64,000 nucleotides of DNA from Clusia tigrina. Its lineage: Eukaryota; Arthropoda; Insecta; Diptera; Clusiidae. Positions 34,795-45,735 of this stretch are shown here, piece by piece (within the stretch, counting starts at the first letter, position 1; every line of letters starts with the position of its first letter). A model generated the notes under the pieces. The model saw nothing but the letters and a program-made list of their open reading frames with translations, had not been told where the DNA came from and searched no databases. The DNA lies in assembly GCA_920105625.2 (NCBI GenBank), contig OV050032.1:5718129-5782128 (forward strand). The letters are read 5' to 3'. Position numbers and translations under genes: made by a program.

Positions 34795-35040
34795 ATAGAT
34801 AGATAGAAGTGGGGTAGGCCGGAGAACCGCCGAAGAAGGAGGCCGTCAAGCACTCAGGCTTGATGCCCATTGTACTAAGCCTGGAAAAATTTTTAGGGAA
34901 GGGGAGATAGAGATGATTTCGAAAAGGAAGTTACACCTTTTCAAATTTATTTGACTCTTTTATGAAGCTCAGAAGTCTGTTCATGGATAAGGAATGTTCA
35001 TTGACCATTCCCAAAACATCTGACCCTAATATAAACGTTT
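34795..35040 (-). mobile_element. Interspersed repeat (LINE-like 3' end) with TATC tail
   Basis: Shares GATAGATAGAAGTGGGGTAG, GCCCATTGTACTAAGCCTGG, TTTATTTGACTCTTTTAT and CAGAAGTCTGTYCA with 58166-58420, in the same order and spacing. A shorter copy of its end is at 30741-30825. Read on the minus strand it ends in a (TCTA)n simple repeat, as 3' ends of several LINE families do. No coding sequence is visible. Confidence 0.7.
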
Positions 35041-35044
35041 AACA

Positions 35045-35730
35045 ATTAGTCGCTTCCCTAGTCTGTGGGAAGTTGCAACATTTGTGACTGTCCCTGAGAA
35101 GGCCAATGCTTCTGATCCTAATGATTTGCGCCCAATTAGCATTTTGTTTTGTATGTCAAAGTTATGCGACGCTCTTATGATAACAATCGTTTCACTCCAT
35201 TCTAGTCTGGAGTTGGAGTTGGACATAGCTGCTCCACCGCTACACTTAAGTTTTTTGACGGTGTCCGAATTGAGTATGAGAAGCAACTTCTAAGACTTTA
35301 GACCAGTGTTAATCACTCTCTACTGTGTGATAATTTGACAGCATACTTTGGTTTTAGTGACTGTGCGGTTACCTGGCAAGTCTCTAAGGATCTCTAAGGT
35401 CGTCGCTTGTATAACTGGTCATTGGCTATTCGGCAGGCATGCTCTCAGGCTGTGAGTATTCTCTCATGAATACTGCAGAAGCTGAGGGGATGAGGAGGAG
35501 GAGGAGACTGTGGAACATCTCTTCTATAGATGCCTCGCTCTGGCAGGCTCTTTAGGCAAATATGCTTTTAGCTAACTTACAGAAGTGTCTGGCGCGAAGG
35601 TCAAACAAATCCTGCGCTTTATTAATCGAAATAGTTTGACGAGTAAATCACAAGTGCGTTGTTACGCGGTGGTATCACAATGGACCCATGGTGGTCTAAG
35701 GGATAACCGAAGCTAACCTAACCTAGTCAA
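35045..35730 (+). mobile_element. Internally deleted LINE: RT start joined to zinc-knuckle 3' end
   Basis: The plus frame at 35084-35293 carries TVPEKANASDPNDLRPISIL, the start of a LINE reverse transcriptase (the 'P..K…DLRPISIL' block), followed by SKLCDALM. From about 35380 the sequence jumps to the C-terminus: ISKVVACITGHWLFGRHALR, then CRS-stop-GDEEEEETVEHLF in place of the knuckle, then VSGAKVKQILRFINR and a 3' UTR with GGTATCACAATGGACCCATG, ending GCTAACCTAACC. The RT palm and RNase H are missing. A TGA replaces the second knuckle cysteine. It could also be two independent fragments side by side. Confidence 0.65.
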
Positions 35731-36040
35731 TATTAGTCTGAGCTTATCGAAAAGGCTGCTCTGATGTTATTCTCAGGTTCAGTTGAAAGCTCTTCTGTTA
35801 AGTTAATATTTCAGTAATTTATTTCTTATCCTAATGAATCTGGGACCCTGTTTCACGACACCAATTTTCACTTTACAACTTTTCATTATATTGTGACAGA
35901 CTTTTCAACACAGTTGAAAAGTGAATTTGAAAAGCGGAAAGATTAAACATGCCAAGTCCAAATTGGTGCTTTGTGAAATAGGGCTCTCATTCTATCACTA
36001 TATTCACATCATTTAAATATACCTTTCTTTATTTTTGCAG

Positions 36041-36065
36041 GTGCATACCGCGTATAACAGCGAAG
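36041..36065 (+). other. Candidate 25-nt microexon
   Basis: The 25 bases GTGCATACC…AGCGAAG are preceded by a pyrimidine-rich tract and an AG acceptor (TTCTTTATTTTTGCAG) and followed by GTGAGT after AAG, a consensus donor. Two of the three frames are open (VHTAYNSE and CIPRITAK). A 25-nt exon would change phase, so it would have to be matched by its neighbours, which I cannot see. It could equally be an untranslated exon or a chance pairing of splice-like sites. Confidence 0.25.
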
Positions 36066-38429
36066 GTGAGTTACTATTTAAACTTGCAGGACGCAAGTAG
36101 GTCTGGGGTCGTAATAACCAAGAAGTGGCAGTCGACGCTTGCATGTGAAATTCAGTTCGTCAAGCTGCGCTCAGTCCGCCGCCCTCTAAGCACTCATGCG
36201 AAGTCCTCGCATTGGTATGTTCAGTTGCTTTTAAGAACCCCCGCAAGAGGCTCATATCAATGTGCTGGAAGTTGCACAGACGGTAGTTGGCCTCCCATAA
36301 ATTATGCACAGATGCCAAACCCAAACCTAAACCCACGCCCACACCCACACCCACACCCATACTTACTTCCACAGCAATCCCGCGCAGAACGCCAGTGCCA
36401 GTATTTCTTTCATACGACTACCGGTGTTGTTAATTGCGTGTCATGCCTTGACGAATTGTGTGACAAATCGACGATAAGTAACAATTCGTTGCACGCAGCT
36501 CTATTGCAACTGTGCTACACGTATTTGTGCTGAACTGTGTTCTATTGCTTGGCATCCCCTCAGCAAATGGCAACGAAGCCAATGACCGAAAAGATTTTTG
36601 ATGAAGCTTGGGTTGCAGGCATTCCCAGACTCTAATTTGCAAATGTGACCGGACTTTTGTCTGCCCGTACACATTTCTCTGGTGATAATATTTCTTTCTT
36701 TTCTTCTTGAAAATGGTATTTCTCTCCAATTGCTGAGTTTCAGCCAACTGCAATGAGTTATTCGCTAAAGCCTCCCTCGAAATACAGCTTTTTAGCAGCG
36801 GAATTGTGCTGACTTTAAGTAATTGAATTGCCTACAGTCTAGAATTGTGTTGATACATTCTTGCACTGAAGTCACCAAATGCCTAAAATTCAATTGCTGA
36901 TTTCTAGACAGTGAAGAGCTAATAATGATTTGCGAATATTCAGAAATTGAACTGGCGACTTTAAGGAATTCAGGACGGAGCTTTGAACTTCCTAATGTCG
37001 GACAGAAAGTTACAAATATTTAACTGTTAAATTTAAAGCATTGAAAAGCAATCTAATTGCTGAAATTCAGTAATAGAGTTACTAGTGTGGTATATTTGAT
37101 TGCTAACATTACAATAACTTAATATCAGAAGTTAACTTTCGCCTTGAAACGATTGTGATTTGCTAAATTTTTAGTAGTGACATTACTAAATTCTGATAAT
37201 TGAGTAAGTAATTTTGGAAGTTTTGAAGTACTGATTATCAGCAACTGAATTAGTGAAATACAGTGATTAGATTGATGTATTTATGCAAAGGATTTCTTCA
37301 ATTTTGTTGACTGTGGAGGCATATTTCCTTTATTTTTATTCAATTCTCAAAGTTTTTATATTACAACGCCTTTGAGTGGACTGGATTTTAGTATGTTTTG
37401 GCTTACTGAATTGTATTACTGTGAACTGGCAACTATATTTCTGATTTTCCGACAACAGCACTGGAAAAGTGCCCCCAATTTAGTCAGTAAATCGCAGCCC
37501 ACGAGTCGCAGTGTGGTTGCAAGCCCGCAAATTCCATTCGAACTAAATTTTAGTAATTTAATTGCTGACTTTCAGCAATTGGCTATTTGGGTATAGAGAG
37601 CTTTCGAACTATTTGGCATGCAAGCTAATAAACCACTCCAATTCCCAGGTTCTTGGTACAAATTAGACCAATGTTTTCACACCAAACAGCGACCGAGCTG
37701 TGGTGGTCAACTGGAAAGAGTGCAGGTGTCTGCTTCCCACACCCACACGGTTCCGTTACGTTGCGGAATTACTTTACAAGCTTTATCGTTGTGGGTGTGA
37801 GTGTGTGAGTGTGTGCTTGGAATTCAGTTTTTCTACCAAACCTGCCACAAACACACAAGCGAATCTTGCCACACCGGACGCATTAGTTTAATTTGGTATT
37901 CGCGGCAATTTGTCAATGGACAATTTGATATGCAGCAAGCGGAGGCCCCGAGGGCAATGCCTTCGCGAAGTCTACCTCCCTGGGGCGGGCCGCAGTGCCT
38001 CGTGGCTTGCCAAGCTGCCGATTCACACGAAATGAAGCAATCAAAAGTCAAAACAATGGGGCTGCTGCTGCAAGTGCGTGAGTGTGGCTGCTGTTCGGGA
38101 TTATCTGGGCATGATTGAGTGTATGAATGTGTGTGTTTGCGTGTGTGTATGCAGGTGTGTGTTTGCCAACTTACTCATAGCGCCACCACTGCCAAATTAA
38201 TTGATTAGTAAACTGAAACATGCAACATGCCACATGTCTCTCTGATTTGGCGCTTCTTTTGTGAGCGTTCTCCTTTTGACAGATTGCGTGCTCGTCTCGC
38301 AATGTCATTGTTTGTTGCACTGCGGCATGTCAGCGTCACAGTCACTTGCCGCAGACATTTTTCCCGAAACTTCAATTTACTCGTAATGTGTTGGCAATTT
38401 AATGAGTTTTCTTGTTAAGCCGCCGCTGT

Positions 38430-38475
38430 CGCTGCAGTCGCAGTCGCAGTCGCAGTCGCAGCCGCAGTCGCCGGG
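38430..38475. repeat. Hexanucleotide repeat, CAGTCG type
   Basis: About seven GCAGTC units with one GCAGCC variant. Same motif as at 22221-22308. Confidence 0.85.
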
Positions 38476-39934
38476 CGGCTCCGTTAAGAACCGCAAATTC
38501 GCTTATATTTCTGTGAAATTTTTCTGAATGTGTTTGTGTTTTTTGTTAAAACTCCAGTACAATATTTTTGGGTTGATTGCACTTTTCATGTCTTGCTCGC
38601 CGCGTTCATGGCGGAGCAACGAAGTATCAAACAATCAAATAATACAATAAATAAATGAATTGGATGTGTGGGAACGCGCGCCCTTTTGTATGGCATCAAG
38701 TTTGTTGAACTTGGGGAAAATTATTTGGCTGATTTTGTTCGTATCAGCACCACATACGGTATATTCTATTGATCAGAGGCAGTTGGTTGCTTTGAAGGTT
38801 GCCAATGCGCCAATTTGCTCCGGTGTGCTACAGTCAGCAAGTTTCGTCAGCGGAAAAGATTGCTAAATTAACATGGCCCGCGAATTGAGGAAGTGAAGCA
38901 TTTTCACATTATTGTAATACGGGTTGCTGTAAAGGGTTTTTGTTCGCCATAATTTGCTAAATGTGGGATAGATAAGATTTCACACAAAAAAAAAAACGAG
39001 TAAAGCAACTATCATTAAAGCCGTGAGTGTTTGGTAGAAACCACTCTGGGCGCGGGTGGTTGGTTGACTTTGTTGCTGTAGTCTCTTCTGTGCATGGGAA
39101 ACGTCGTTCTTATCGCTGACTGATTTGATTGATAAGCATCCGTGGACACCAATTGCTGCCGTTCCATTGTTCTGTTGAACGTTCAGCGATGTTCCCGGTG
39201 CCTTTCGAGATGCTGGCACAGTTTCAGCCCAAGTCTGCACTGATTTTAGTTTGCTGTGTTTGCTGGCTGAAGAAGTTCACTTCCGGCGCTTTGCAAGCGA
39301 AACGCTTGGCAGCATGACCGTGCAGCATTGAGTGCCGACGCTGCACAGTTTTATTGTTGTCGCCAATTTACGCTGAACAGTTGCGTTATTGTGAGCAGTT
39401 GAAAGTGTTTCCTGCTAAAAAGTTTTCCTACGTACAAAGATCACCATGCTAATTGCTGTGCTTGTTCTAGATACACGAATTACTCTTTCATTAAGCGGCT
39501 CCTGTATTCACAGAAGGAGCACTCGTACAGCGACTCAAGTGCCGTGAAGTTGGAACACGTGCTTCTGCTGCGTGTGCTGATGTAGTTGTAATAAGCAAAT
39601 ACTGGCGGAGCTGGCACTGTTTGGTTAGTTTAAACAGGCAGTTTAAAGGGAGGCCAAATTGGTCCAACTTTTTCCACACTGGTGCACAATATTGTGCCGC
39701 CAAAACATAAGTTCTCAGCTGATCAGATTGCATTCTGAAAGTGTACTGTGGGTTCTTCCTGTTGGACAACTCATTCAACACATACGAAGATTTCAACTGC
39801 CATTTCATTAACGGATAAGTGCCTTTGAGACCATCAAGCCCCAGTGAAAGAGGCACACCTTTCACTAGGCTTCAAGATCTCAAATTGTACACATTTTATG
39901 GTGACTTCTAGAGGCCTGTAACACCAACCGCTAT

Positions 39935-40155
39935 CCTGAGAGAGTGAGTAGACTAAGTATAGGTTCCATAATTAGTGTCCTAATGGGACACTAGACTCTG
40001 GGTACTCACGGGTGTAGGCTGGGGATTGCCTTTAACGACTTCTGCAGGAGTTGTATGGACGAGGAGGAGGAAGAAGATGTCCAGAAGGAGGCTGTGGACT
40101 GCCACGAACGACTTCTGCAGGAGTTGTATGGACGAGGAGGAGGAAGAGTTTTTAA
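39935..40155 (+). mobile_element. LINE C-terminal fragment with a 73-bp local duplication
   Basis: The plus strand reads ISVLMGH, then a stop, then THGCRLGIAFNDFCRSCMDE(E)n, matching the 5' side of the knuckle array at 2300-2480 on the minus strand. The CGACTTCTGCAG…GAGGAGGAAGA segment occurs twice, at 40036 and 40109 (73 bp apart). Since 73 is not a multiple of three, the second copy is out of frame. The rest of the knuckle is missing. It is the same LINE family as 1510-2545, in the opposite orientation. Confidence 0.75.
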
Positions 40156-40327
40156 TTTAGTATATAACTTTATACTAGAGAGAGAGTGTTTAATTTAGTG
40201 TATAACTTTGTACTATATCTCATTAGACCACTTCACCAACGAGGTCATAGTTTTAACTGATATGTGGGGTACTCTTTATATTTCGGGAATAGCAAATAAT
40301 AACCAACATTTTTAAATGAAAATGTCT

Positions 40328-41385
40328 CTATTGTTCTTCAAAATATTCCCCTTGATGATCAATACACTTCTGCATTCGTTCCAACCATTTGTCATAGCAG
40401 TTTTTCCACTCCTCTTGAGACACCTCCAAAACATGGTTTTTGAGCGCTTCAACTGCTTCTTCGGCGCTCGTAAATCGTTGACCACGCTGTTTACCTTTGA
40501 TATTCGGGAACAAGAAGAAGTCATTGGGTGCCAAATCAGGACTGTACGGAGGATGAGTCATCAATTCGGTGTTTTGACCTCTCAAAAATTCACCTGTGTG
40601 ACGAGATGAGTGAGAGCTCGCATTGTCAAGATGGAGAATGATTCGTCTTTGGCGGTTGGTTTTAAGAAATTCTCCGAAGACTTCCGGCAAACAAATGGTC
40701 GTGTACCACTCAGAAGTGACCGTCCTACGTTGCTCAAGCGGAAAAGTGGCCACGACCCATTCGGCCGAAGAAACAGGCTACCATTTGCTCCACGAACAAC
40801 TTTGGTTGGATTTGGCTCGTCTTGGAATAACCACACGGTCGATTGTTGTTTTCTTTCCGGATCATACGCATATATCCATGATTCGTCACTTGCTACGATT
40901 TTATACACGTCTTTTGAAGCACCACGGTCGAACTTTTTAATCATTTCCTTACACCAATTGACACGAGCCTCTTTTTGAGCGATTGTCAAATTATGTGGGA
41001 TCCAAGGCGAACAAATCTTTTTTACAGCCAAATGTTCATGCAATATTGAATGTATGGTAGTGGAAGTAATGCCGAAGGTGTCCTCTATCTCACGATATGT
41101 CACATGACGATCTTGTATTATCAGTTCACGCACTGCATCGATGTTTTGTGGCACAACAACCGATTTTGGACGACCTTCACGGAGTTCGTCGGCGACCGAA
41201 CTACGACCACGATTGAGTTCACTATACCAGCGATATACTGTGGTTTTTGATGGTGCTTTATCGCCATACAAAGAACTGAGCTCATCGACACATTCTTGTT
41301 GAGATAATCCACGTCGAAAGTTGTGAAAAATAATCCAACGAAAACCTTCTCTAGAAATTTCCGTTTTTCGGCCAAATTGATTCTC
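40328..41385 (-). pseudogene. Mariner (DD34D) transposase pseudogene
   Basis: The minus strand encodes almost a complete mariner transposase in two overlapping frames. The first, open from about 41385 to 40582, has FGRKTEISREGFRWIIFHNF, the two-helix-turn-helix DNA-binding half (LSQQECVDELSSLYGD … TTVYRWYSELNRG), the WIPHNLTIAQKEARVNWC linker and the first catalytic block IVASDESWIYAYDPE. The second (40753-40328) has ILHLDNASSHSS with the second Asp and PPYSPDLAPNDFFLFPNI with the third, 34 residues later, and ends CIDHQGEYFEEQ. All three catalytic Asp residues survive. A frameshift between about 40750 and 40800 separates the first from the others, and no good ATG starts the frame, so this copy is inactive. 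Confidence 0.9.
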
Positions 41386-41493
41386 TTAACTCACTGTAAA
41401 CAAAACAAATAGCACTTGTACATCAACACGTTGTGAGTACGTTTATGCTAAAAAATGGCAAACTTTATTATGGTGATTTGTTGCGAAATCGCC

Positions 41494-41547
41494 AGGCAAA
41501 CATGACCGAGGCTAACTCTGCGTCTATCTAAGAATATCATTAGACTC
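41494..41547 (+). mobile_element. 54-bp LINE coding fragment inside the mariner
   Basis: This stretch (AGGCAAACATGACCGAGG … TATCATTAGACTC) matches 53084-53137, part of the LINE at 53057-53530, at roughly nine positions in ten. It is flanked by an imperfect direct repeat of mariner sequence (about AAATGKCAAACTT…ATTATGGTG, at 41453-41474 and 41547-41568). Confidence 0.7.
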
Positions 41548-41634
41548 AAATGTCAAACTTATTATGGTGTTGCCAGATTTTAGCTATTGACATTAGTGTT
41601 GCCAGTTCCCGAAATATAAATAGTACCCCTCGTA

Positions 41635-44399
41635 TCAGTGGTTTGCAAGAGAACTTTCAATGTTGCCATGTGTTCTGAAGTAGTCCGTTTTACTGCAGGG
41701 GTATTAAACGTATTAAACTACCACTTGGGTGTTGATGTCAACTCACACATACGCACACACACACTCACACACACATACACACACGCACGGATTAAACTTT
41801 CAATCTCAATTACGCACGCAATTAAGTTTCCATTTTTGCATTTCTGTTTGAATTGTAAATGAAACAAAATTTCTTGTGTGCTGCGCTCAAAAAGGCGCAG
41901 AGTCTCTTTTTCAATTTCCTTGACGTTACGTGCTGGCATAATTGCTGCATATTTTTTCATTCTTTTTGTGCTATGAATTATCATAGAAATTACAAAAAAC
42001 GGCCACGAATACAATAACAACAACAATATCAGCAACTACAGTAACAGCAACAACAAGTACAGTAACAGCAACAACAACAACAGCAACAACTATTTCCGGC
42101 GACAAATCATTTATGGGCGATAAGAAAATAAAACATTTCACTGTACAGCACACCAACAACCACAACAACAACAACCACAACAACAACAATGATGACAACA
42201 ACAACAACATAACCAACAAATAGCCCAAAGCTGCAAAGTGGCTTTTACCGAATTCATTTAAGCCGGGCTGCAGTCAGCGCTGCAGCTTCTCCAGCGCTCC
42301 AGAGGAGCGTTAGAAATTTGCATTGATTGCATTACGAGTGAAGCGGTTGGCTCCAGTATCTATTCTCCGGTCACTCCACACTTGACTGAGTGCCGGATTG
42401 GGCAACTGGGCGACCAGACCAGTCGCCGTTTGGCTTCTTCTCCCATCTCAGCGAGCCGCAGCGTGTTGCACTCGTATCAATTTTATGAAAATCTGTGAAA
42501 TTCCTAATTAAAATGTTTTCGCAATTGCGGGCCAGCGACGCCACCAGCCAAGCCAGGCAGCCAGCGGACGACTCAGTAGAGTGTACTGATGCATGGATGA
42601 GCCGGCATGTGGAAATGTGTGTGAGAGAAATATTTGCATAAATAGCGGGGCATGTTTTTAATTAGACAAACAGAGCGGCAGAGCAGCAACGCCAAAATCC
42701 AGCGACACGGACACTCGGCTGAGCGTTGTGCCATTTGGGCATGTCACTCGCCCATTTTTGTGATTTCCTTTCTGCTGAAGTTTTCTGTTAATTAAGCAAT
42801 AGCAGAAGTGTTCAAAGCCAGTTTCATAATTTCCAGCCGGCACTTCCTGCGACAATCAAAGGAAGCCTCTGTGCTGCCTGGGTGGGTGCCCGGCTCGTTC
42901 GTTTGAGGTTATTGTCAGTTGTGATTGTTTTGTTATTGTTATTGTGGCTGTTGCAAATGCTGTTGTTTGTGTACCGAAATCGTCAGCACTGTGCTTTCAT
43001 TTGAATTAGATTTCTACTGATTTCAATTTCTGCCGCTCGTCTCTGGAAATTCCTTAAGTACAGCCTGTGGAACTATGGGCGTTGCAAGTGCCCGCTTGCA
43101 TGTGTGCCTGCGCTCACATGAGTGGAGTGCTGTGGCCCCATTCTGCTGCAAGCCCATTCCGTTTGCTCAATTATGCAAAACGCAAACTGCAGAATGCCAA
43201 ATGCATTATTCTCAATTAAGCTCAACCATGAATTAGTGCAAATATTTCCGGGTACTAATTTGCCAAAGTATTTGCTTGGCTGGACCTTATGTGCACAAAT
43301 AGAGCATTATATGCTGGAATTTGCGTGCACTTCGCATACAGAGGAATTTGCGTTTAGTCATTAAGGCGTTGCGATCGATTTAGAAGGGTGAACTGGGGTA
43401 GACACTGACTGGGAGCTCTAGGAATGTGACTAAAAGAGAGTTTCGAAGTAAAGAGGTCGCATACGCGAAACACTCTTACCTAGGATATTTTGATTCTCTT
43501 CGAATCGTAGGCTATAGTTACGACTATTTAAATATCTAAAAGTGTCCAAACCTTCACCAGAAAGTAGCATACTAATCCTTTCAAAGTTTGGCTTAAACAA
43601 CTCCCACGTATTCTACTTCATTATAAACAGTTCATTCTCACCGGTAGTCCAAGATGTGATAGGAAGATCGGGTTCAGAGAATTTGTGTGCTGATCGCCTC
43701 TTGTTACTCGTATATACATATATAACTCTACTGATGGTGTTATCGGTCACGTAGCAAGCTTCGCACTAACATGTTCCAGGAACTGCTGCGCCCAGTCCTC
43801 CCCGTACTGAGCTGCTCCGCGAATTCCTCAAAATCTCGAATATAAAGAAACAATCTGAGGCAAATTTCGATGCTCTACGAAATGCATAACTTTGTTGTTG
43901 TTGTTGTAATTTTTTTTGCTTTTGTTTTACTTCGCTGTTTCCATGTTTCTCTCTCTCTAACTGAAATGCAATCGATTCGTATCTCATAACAATGCAGAAA
44001 ATTAACACCTCATAAATTATGCATAAATTGGAAAATTATATCTGCGTGGCGTGAGCAGGCAAATTGCATTGTATAATAACATAACAACGAAATGTACAAC
44101 AACAGACCAAATGGAAACATCATTTGTAGAAATAACCACATCTCTCGGTTTTACTCCTATTGTTGTTGTTGTTGTTTTGGTTGTTATTTGGTGTTGTTGC
44201 TCATAATTTGTATGCAAATTGCAGTTTTTGCTGCACGTGACATGTGAATATGTGCGCTGGTTGGTTCGCTGCTAGCTCCTCATTGTTTTTGTTGTCGCTG
44301 TTGTTGTTGTTGTTGTTGTTGTTATTGTTGTTGTTTTCATGTGGTTGGCTTGTTTACTTTTGTCAAATTGAAAACTTTTATATTGCACTACATATAATG
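41635..44399. other. Unassigned sequence with CA and CAA/TTG microsatellites
   Basis: CA near 41747-41785, interrupted CAA near 42010-42215, GTT near 43892-43908, 44160-44176 and 44299-44335. The leucine-, valine- or threonine-rich open frames here are produced by those repeats. No host gene recognised. Confidence 0.5.
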
Positions 44400-45050
44400 T
44401 CCGTCCGTGTAGTAAGGACAGGCTACACATAGTAACTGAGTTAAGTCTTACAATGCCCAATTAGAAGGCTCACAACTCTATACCAAAACCCAGAAGCTTT
44501 GTAAAGAAACTCTACAGTCTCTAAAACGTTATCTTACTAGTTTCATATGCTCTACTTAGTCTATATCGGACTATTGAAATATCAAGGAGAGGAATAACAG
44601 AAAAAAGTGATCAAATTACCGACATTCAAATTGAGAAAGTCTCCACAATTTCCTAATATAACGGTTACAACTTTATATTAAAACAATAACAGGTTTCAAA
44701 GGAGACTTTTAATCACAACAAAGTTGATGGGGTAATTTTGTTGACTTTATTTGGCTTGTTTAAACAGTCAAGACAGACCCCACCAGTGACGTAATAGCAG
44801 CCAATCAAACTGAGAAATACCGTTCAATGTTATAATGCTTACAACTTTATACTAAACCACTGCAGCCTTGTGAAGAAATTATAAACTTATAAAGACACTA
44901 AAAAGTTAATTCACTGATACCAATTACATAAATTATATGGACTAACTAAGGACTGGCTACACTTGGGATGAACTAGCCGACATAAAAACTGAAAAGAATC
45001 ATACAATGTTCCATTACCAGGCTTACAACTTTGCACTAGGTTGATTTAGA
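44400..45050. repeat. Degenerate tandem repeat, ~185-bp period
   Basis: A block resembling 'CTTACAACTTTATACTAAA' recurs at about 44470, 44665, 44839 and 45023, preceded each time by sequence like 'AAACTGAGAA…CAATGTT' and followed by 'CAG..TTTGTAAAGAAA'. Spacings are about 195, 174 and 184 bp. Copies are strongly diverged, so this is an old array. Confidence 0.55.
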
Positions 45051-45055
45051 TTAGG

Positions 45056-45735
45056 TTACTTTAAACAGGTAGCTTGGGAGCTACGCAAGTTGCACTCGGG
45101 ACGATCAGATAAAGACCACGCCTCCTCCATTATAATCAACTCAGAATACCCTACCGGTAATTATCCTAGACAGGTTAGGCTAGATTCACCAGGTAGTTTG
45201 TGAGTTATTCAAGTTACACTCGGGACGATCAGATAAAAACTACGTCTCCTCCATTATAATCAACTCGGGATACCCTACCGGTAATTATCCTAGACATGGT
45301 TAGGTTCACCAGGTAGCTTGGGAGTTACGCAAGTTGCACTCGGGACGATCAGATAAAAACTACGTCTCCTCCATTATAATCAACTCGGGATACCCTACCG
45401 GTAATTATCCTAGATAGGTGAGGTTCGATTCACCAGGTAGCTTGGGAGTTACACTCGGGACGATCAGATAAAGACAACGCCTTCTCCATTATAATAGGTT
45501 GGGTTCACCAGGTAGCTTGGGAGTTGCGAAAAAAAAACTACGTCTCCTCCATTATAATCACCTCAGGATACCCTGCCGGTTATTATCCTAGATAGTTTAG
45601 CTTCACCAGGTAGCTTGGGAGTTACTCAAGTTACACTCGGGTCGATCGGATAAAAACTACGTCTCCTCCATTATAATCAACTCAGGATACCCTACCGGTA
45701 ATTATCCTAGATAAGTTAGATTAGGTTCACCAGAT
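45056..45735. repeat. Tandem array, ~120-bp unit, continuous with a LINE 3' UTR
   Basis: GGTAGCTTGGGAG or a close variant begins units at 45068, 45192, 45312, 45436, 45511, 45609 and 45733. Most spacings are 120-124 bp, with two shortened units (75 and 98 bp). Each unit includes GCACTCGGGACGATCAGATA, CTACGTCTCCTCCATTATAA and CCCTACCGGTAATTATCC, closing with an AGGTTCACC junction. The last unit runs directly into the LINE 3' UTR (TAGCTTGCACTCGGGGCCC). Confidence 0.9.

Larger units (their letters stand above)
35731..39934. other. Mostly unique sequence, possible host intron
   Basis: The only host-like signal is the microexon candidate at 36041-36065. Between 36740 and 37600 the words AATTGCTGA and CAGTAATT recur irregularly, perhaps a very decayed tandem repeat. 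GT-rich tracts lie near 37795-37815 and 38120-38165, and a CAGTCG hexamer tract at 38430-38475. A 58-codon frame at 38690-38866 (MASSLLNLGKIIWLILFVSA…) resembles a signal peptide but has no other support. Confidence 0.4.
40263..41632 (-). mobile_element. Mariner transposon (DD34D), 1370 bp, with an internal insertion
   Basis: Flanked by TA (40261-40262 and 41633-41634). The terminal inverted repeats share GGGGTACTMTTTATATTTCG and begin TGTGGGG on the left and CGAGGGG (read inward) on the right. The transposase is on the minus strand. Between the transposase start and the right end, 41494-41547 matches LINE coding sequence and interrupts the element. The sequences outside both TAs form the palindrome ACTGATATCAGT when rejoined. 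Confidence 0.9.

Noticed and set aside
38690..38866. A 58-codon frame with a hydrophobic N-terminus like a secreted peptide.
   Set aside because: A single short hydrophobic stretch is common by chance in AT-rich DNA; no splice sites, repeats or conserved cysteines support it.
45421..45440. GGTTCGATTCACC resembles a tRNA B box.
   Set aside because: It is one variant of the tandem-repeat junction and has no A box or cloverleaf around it.
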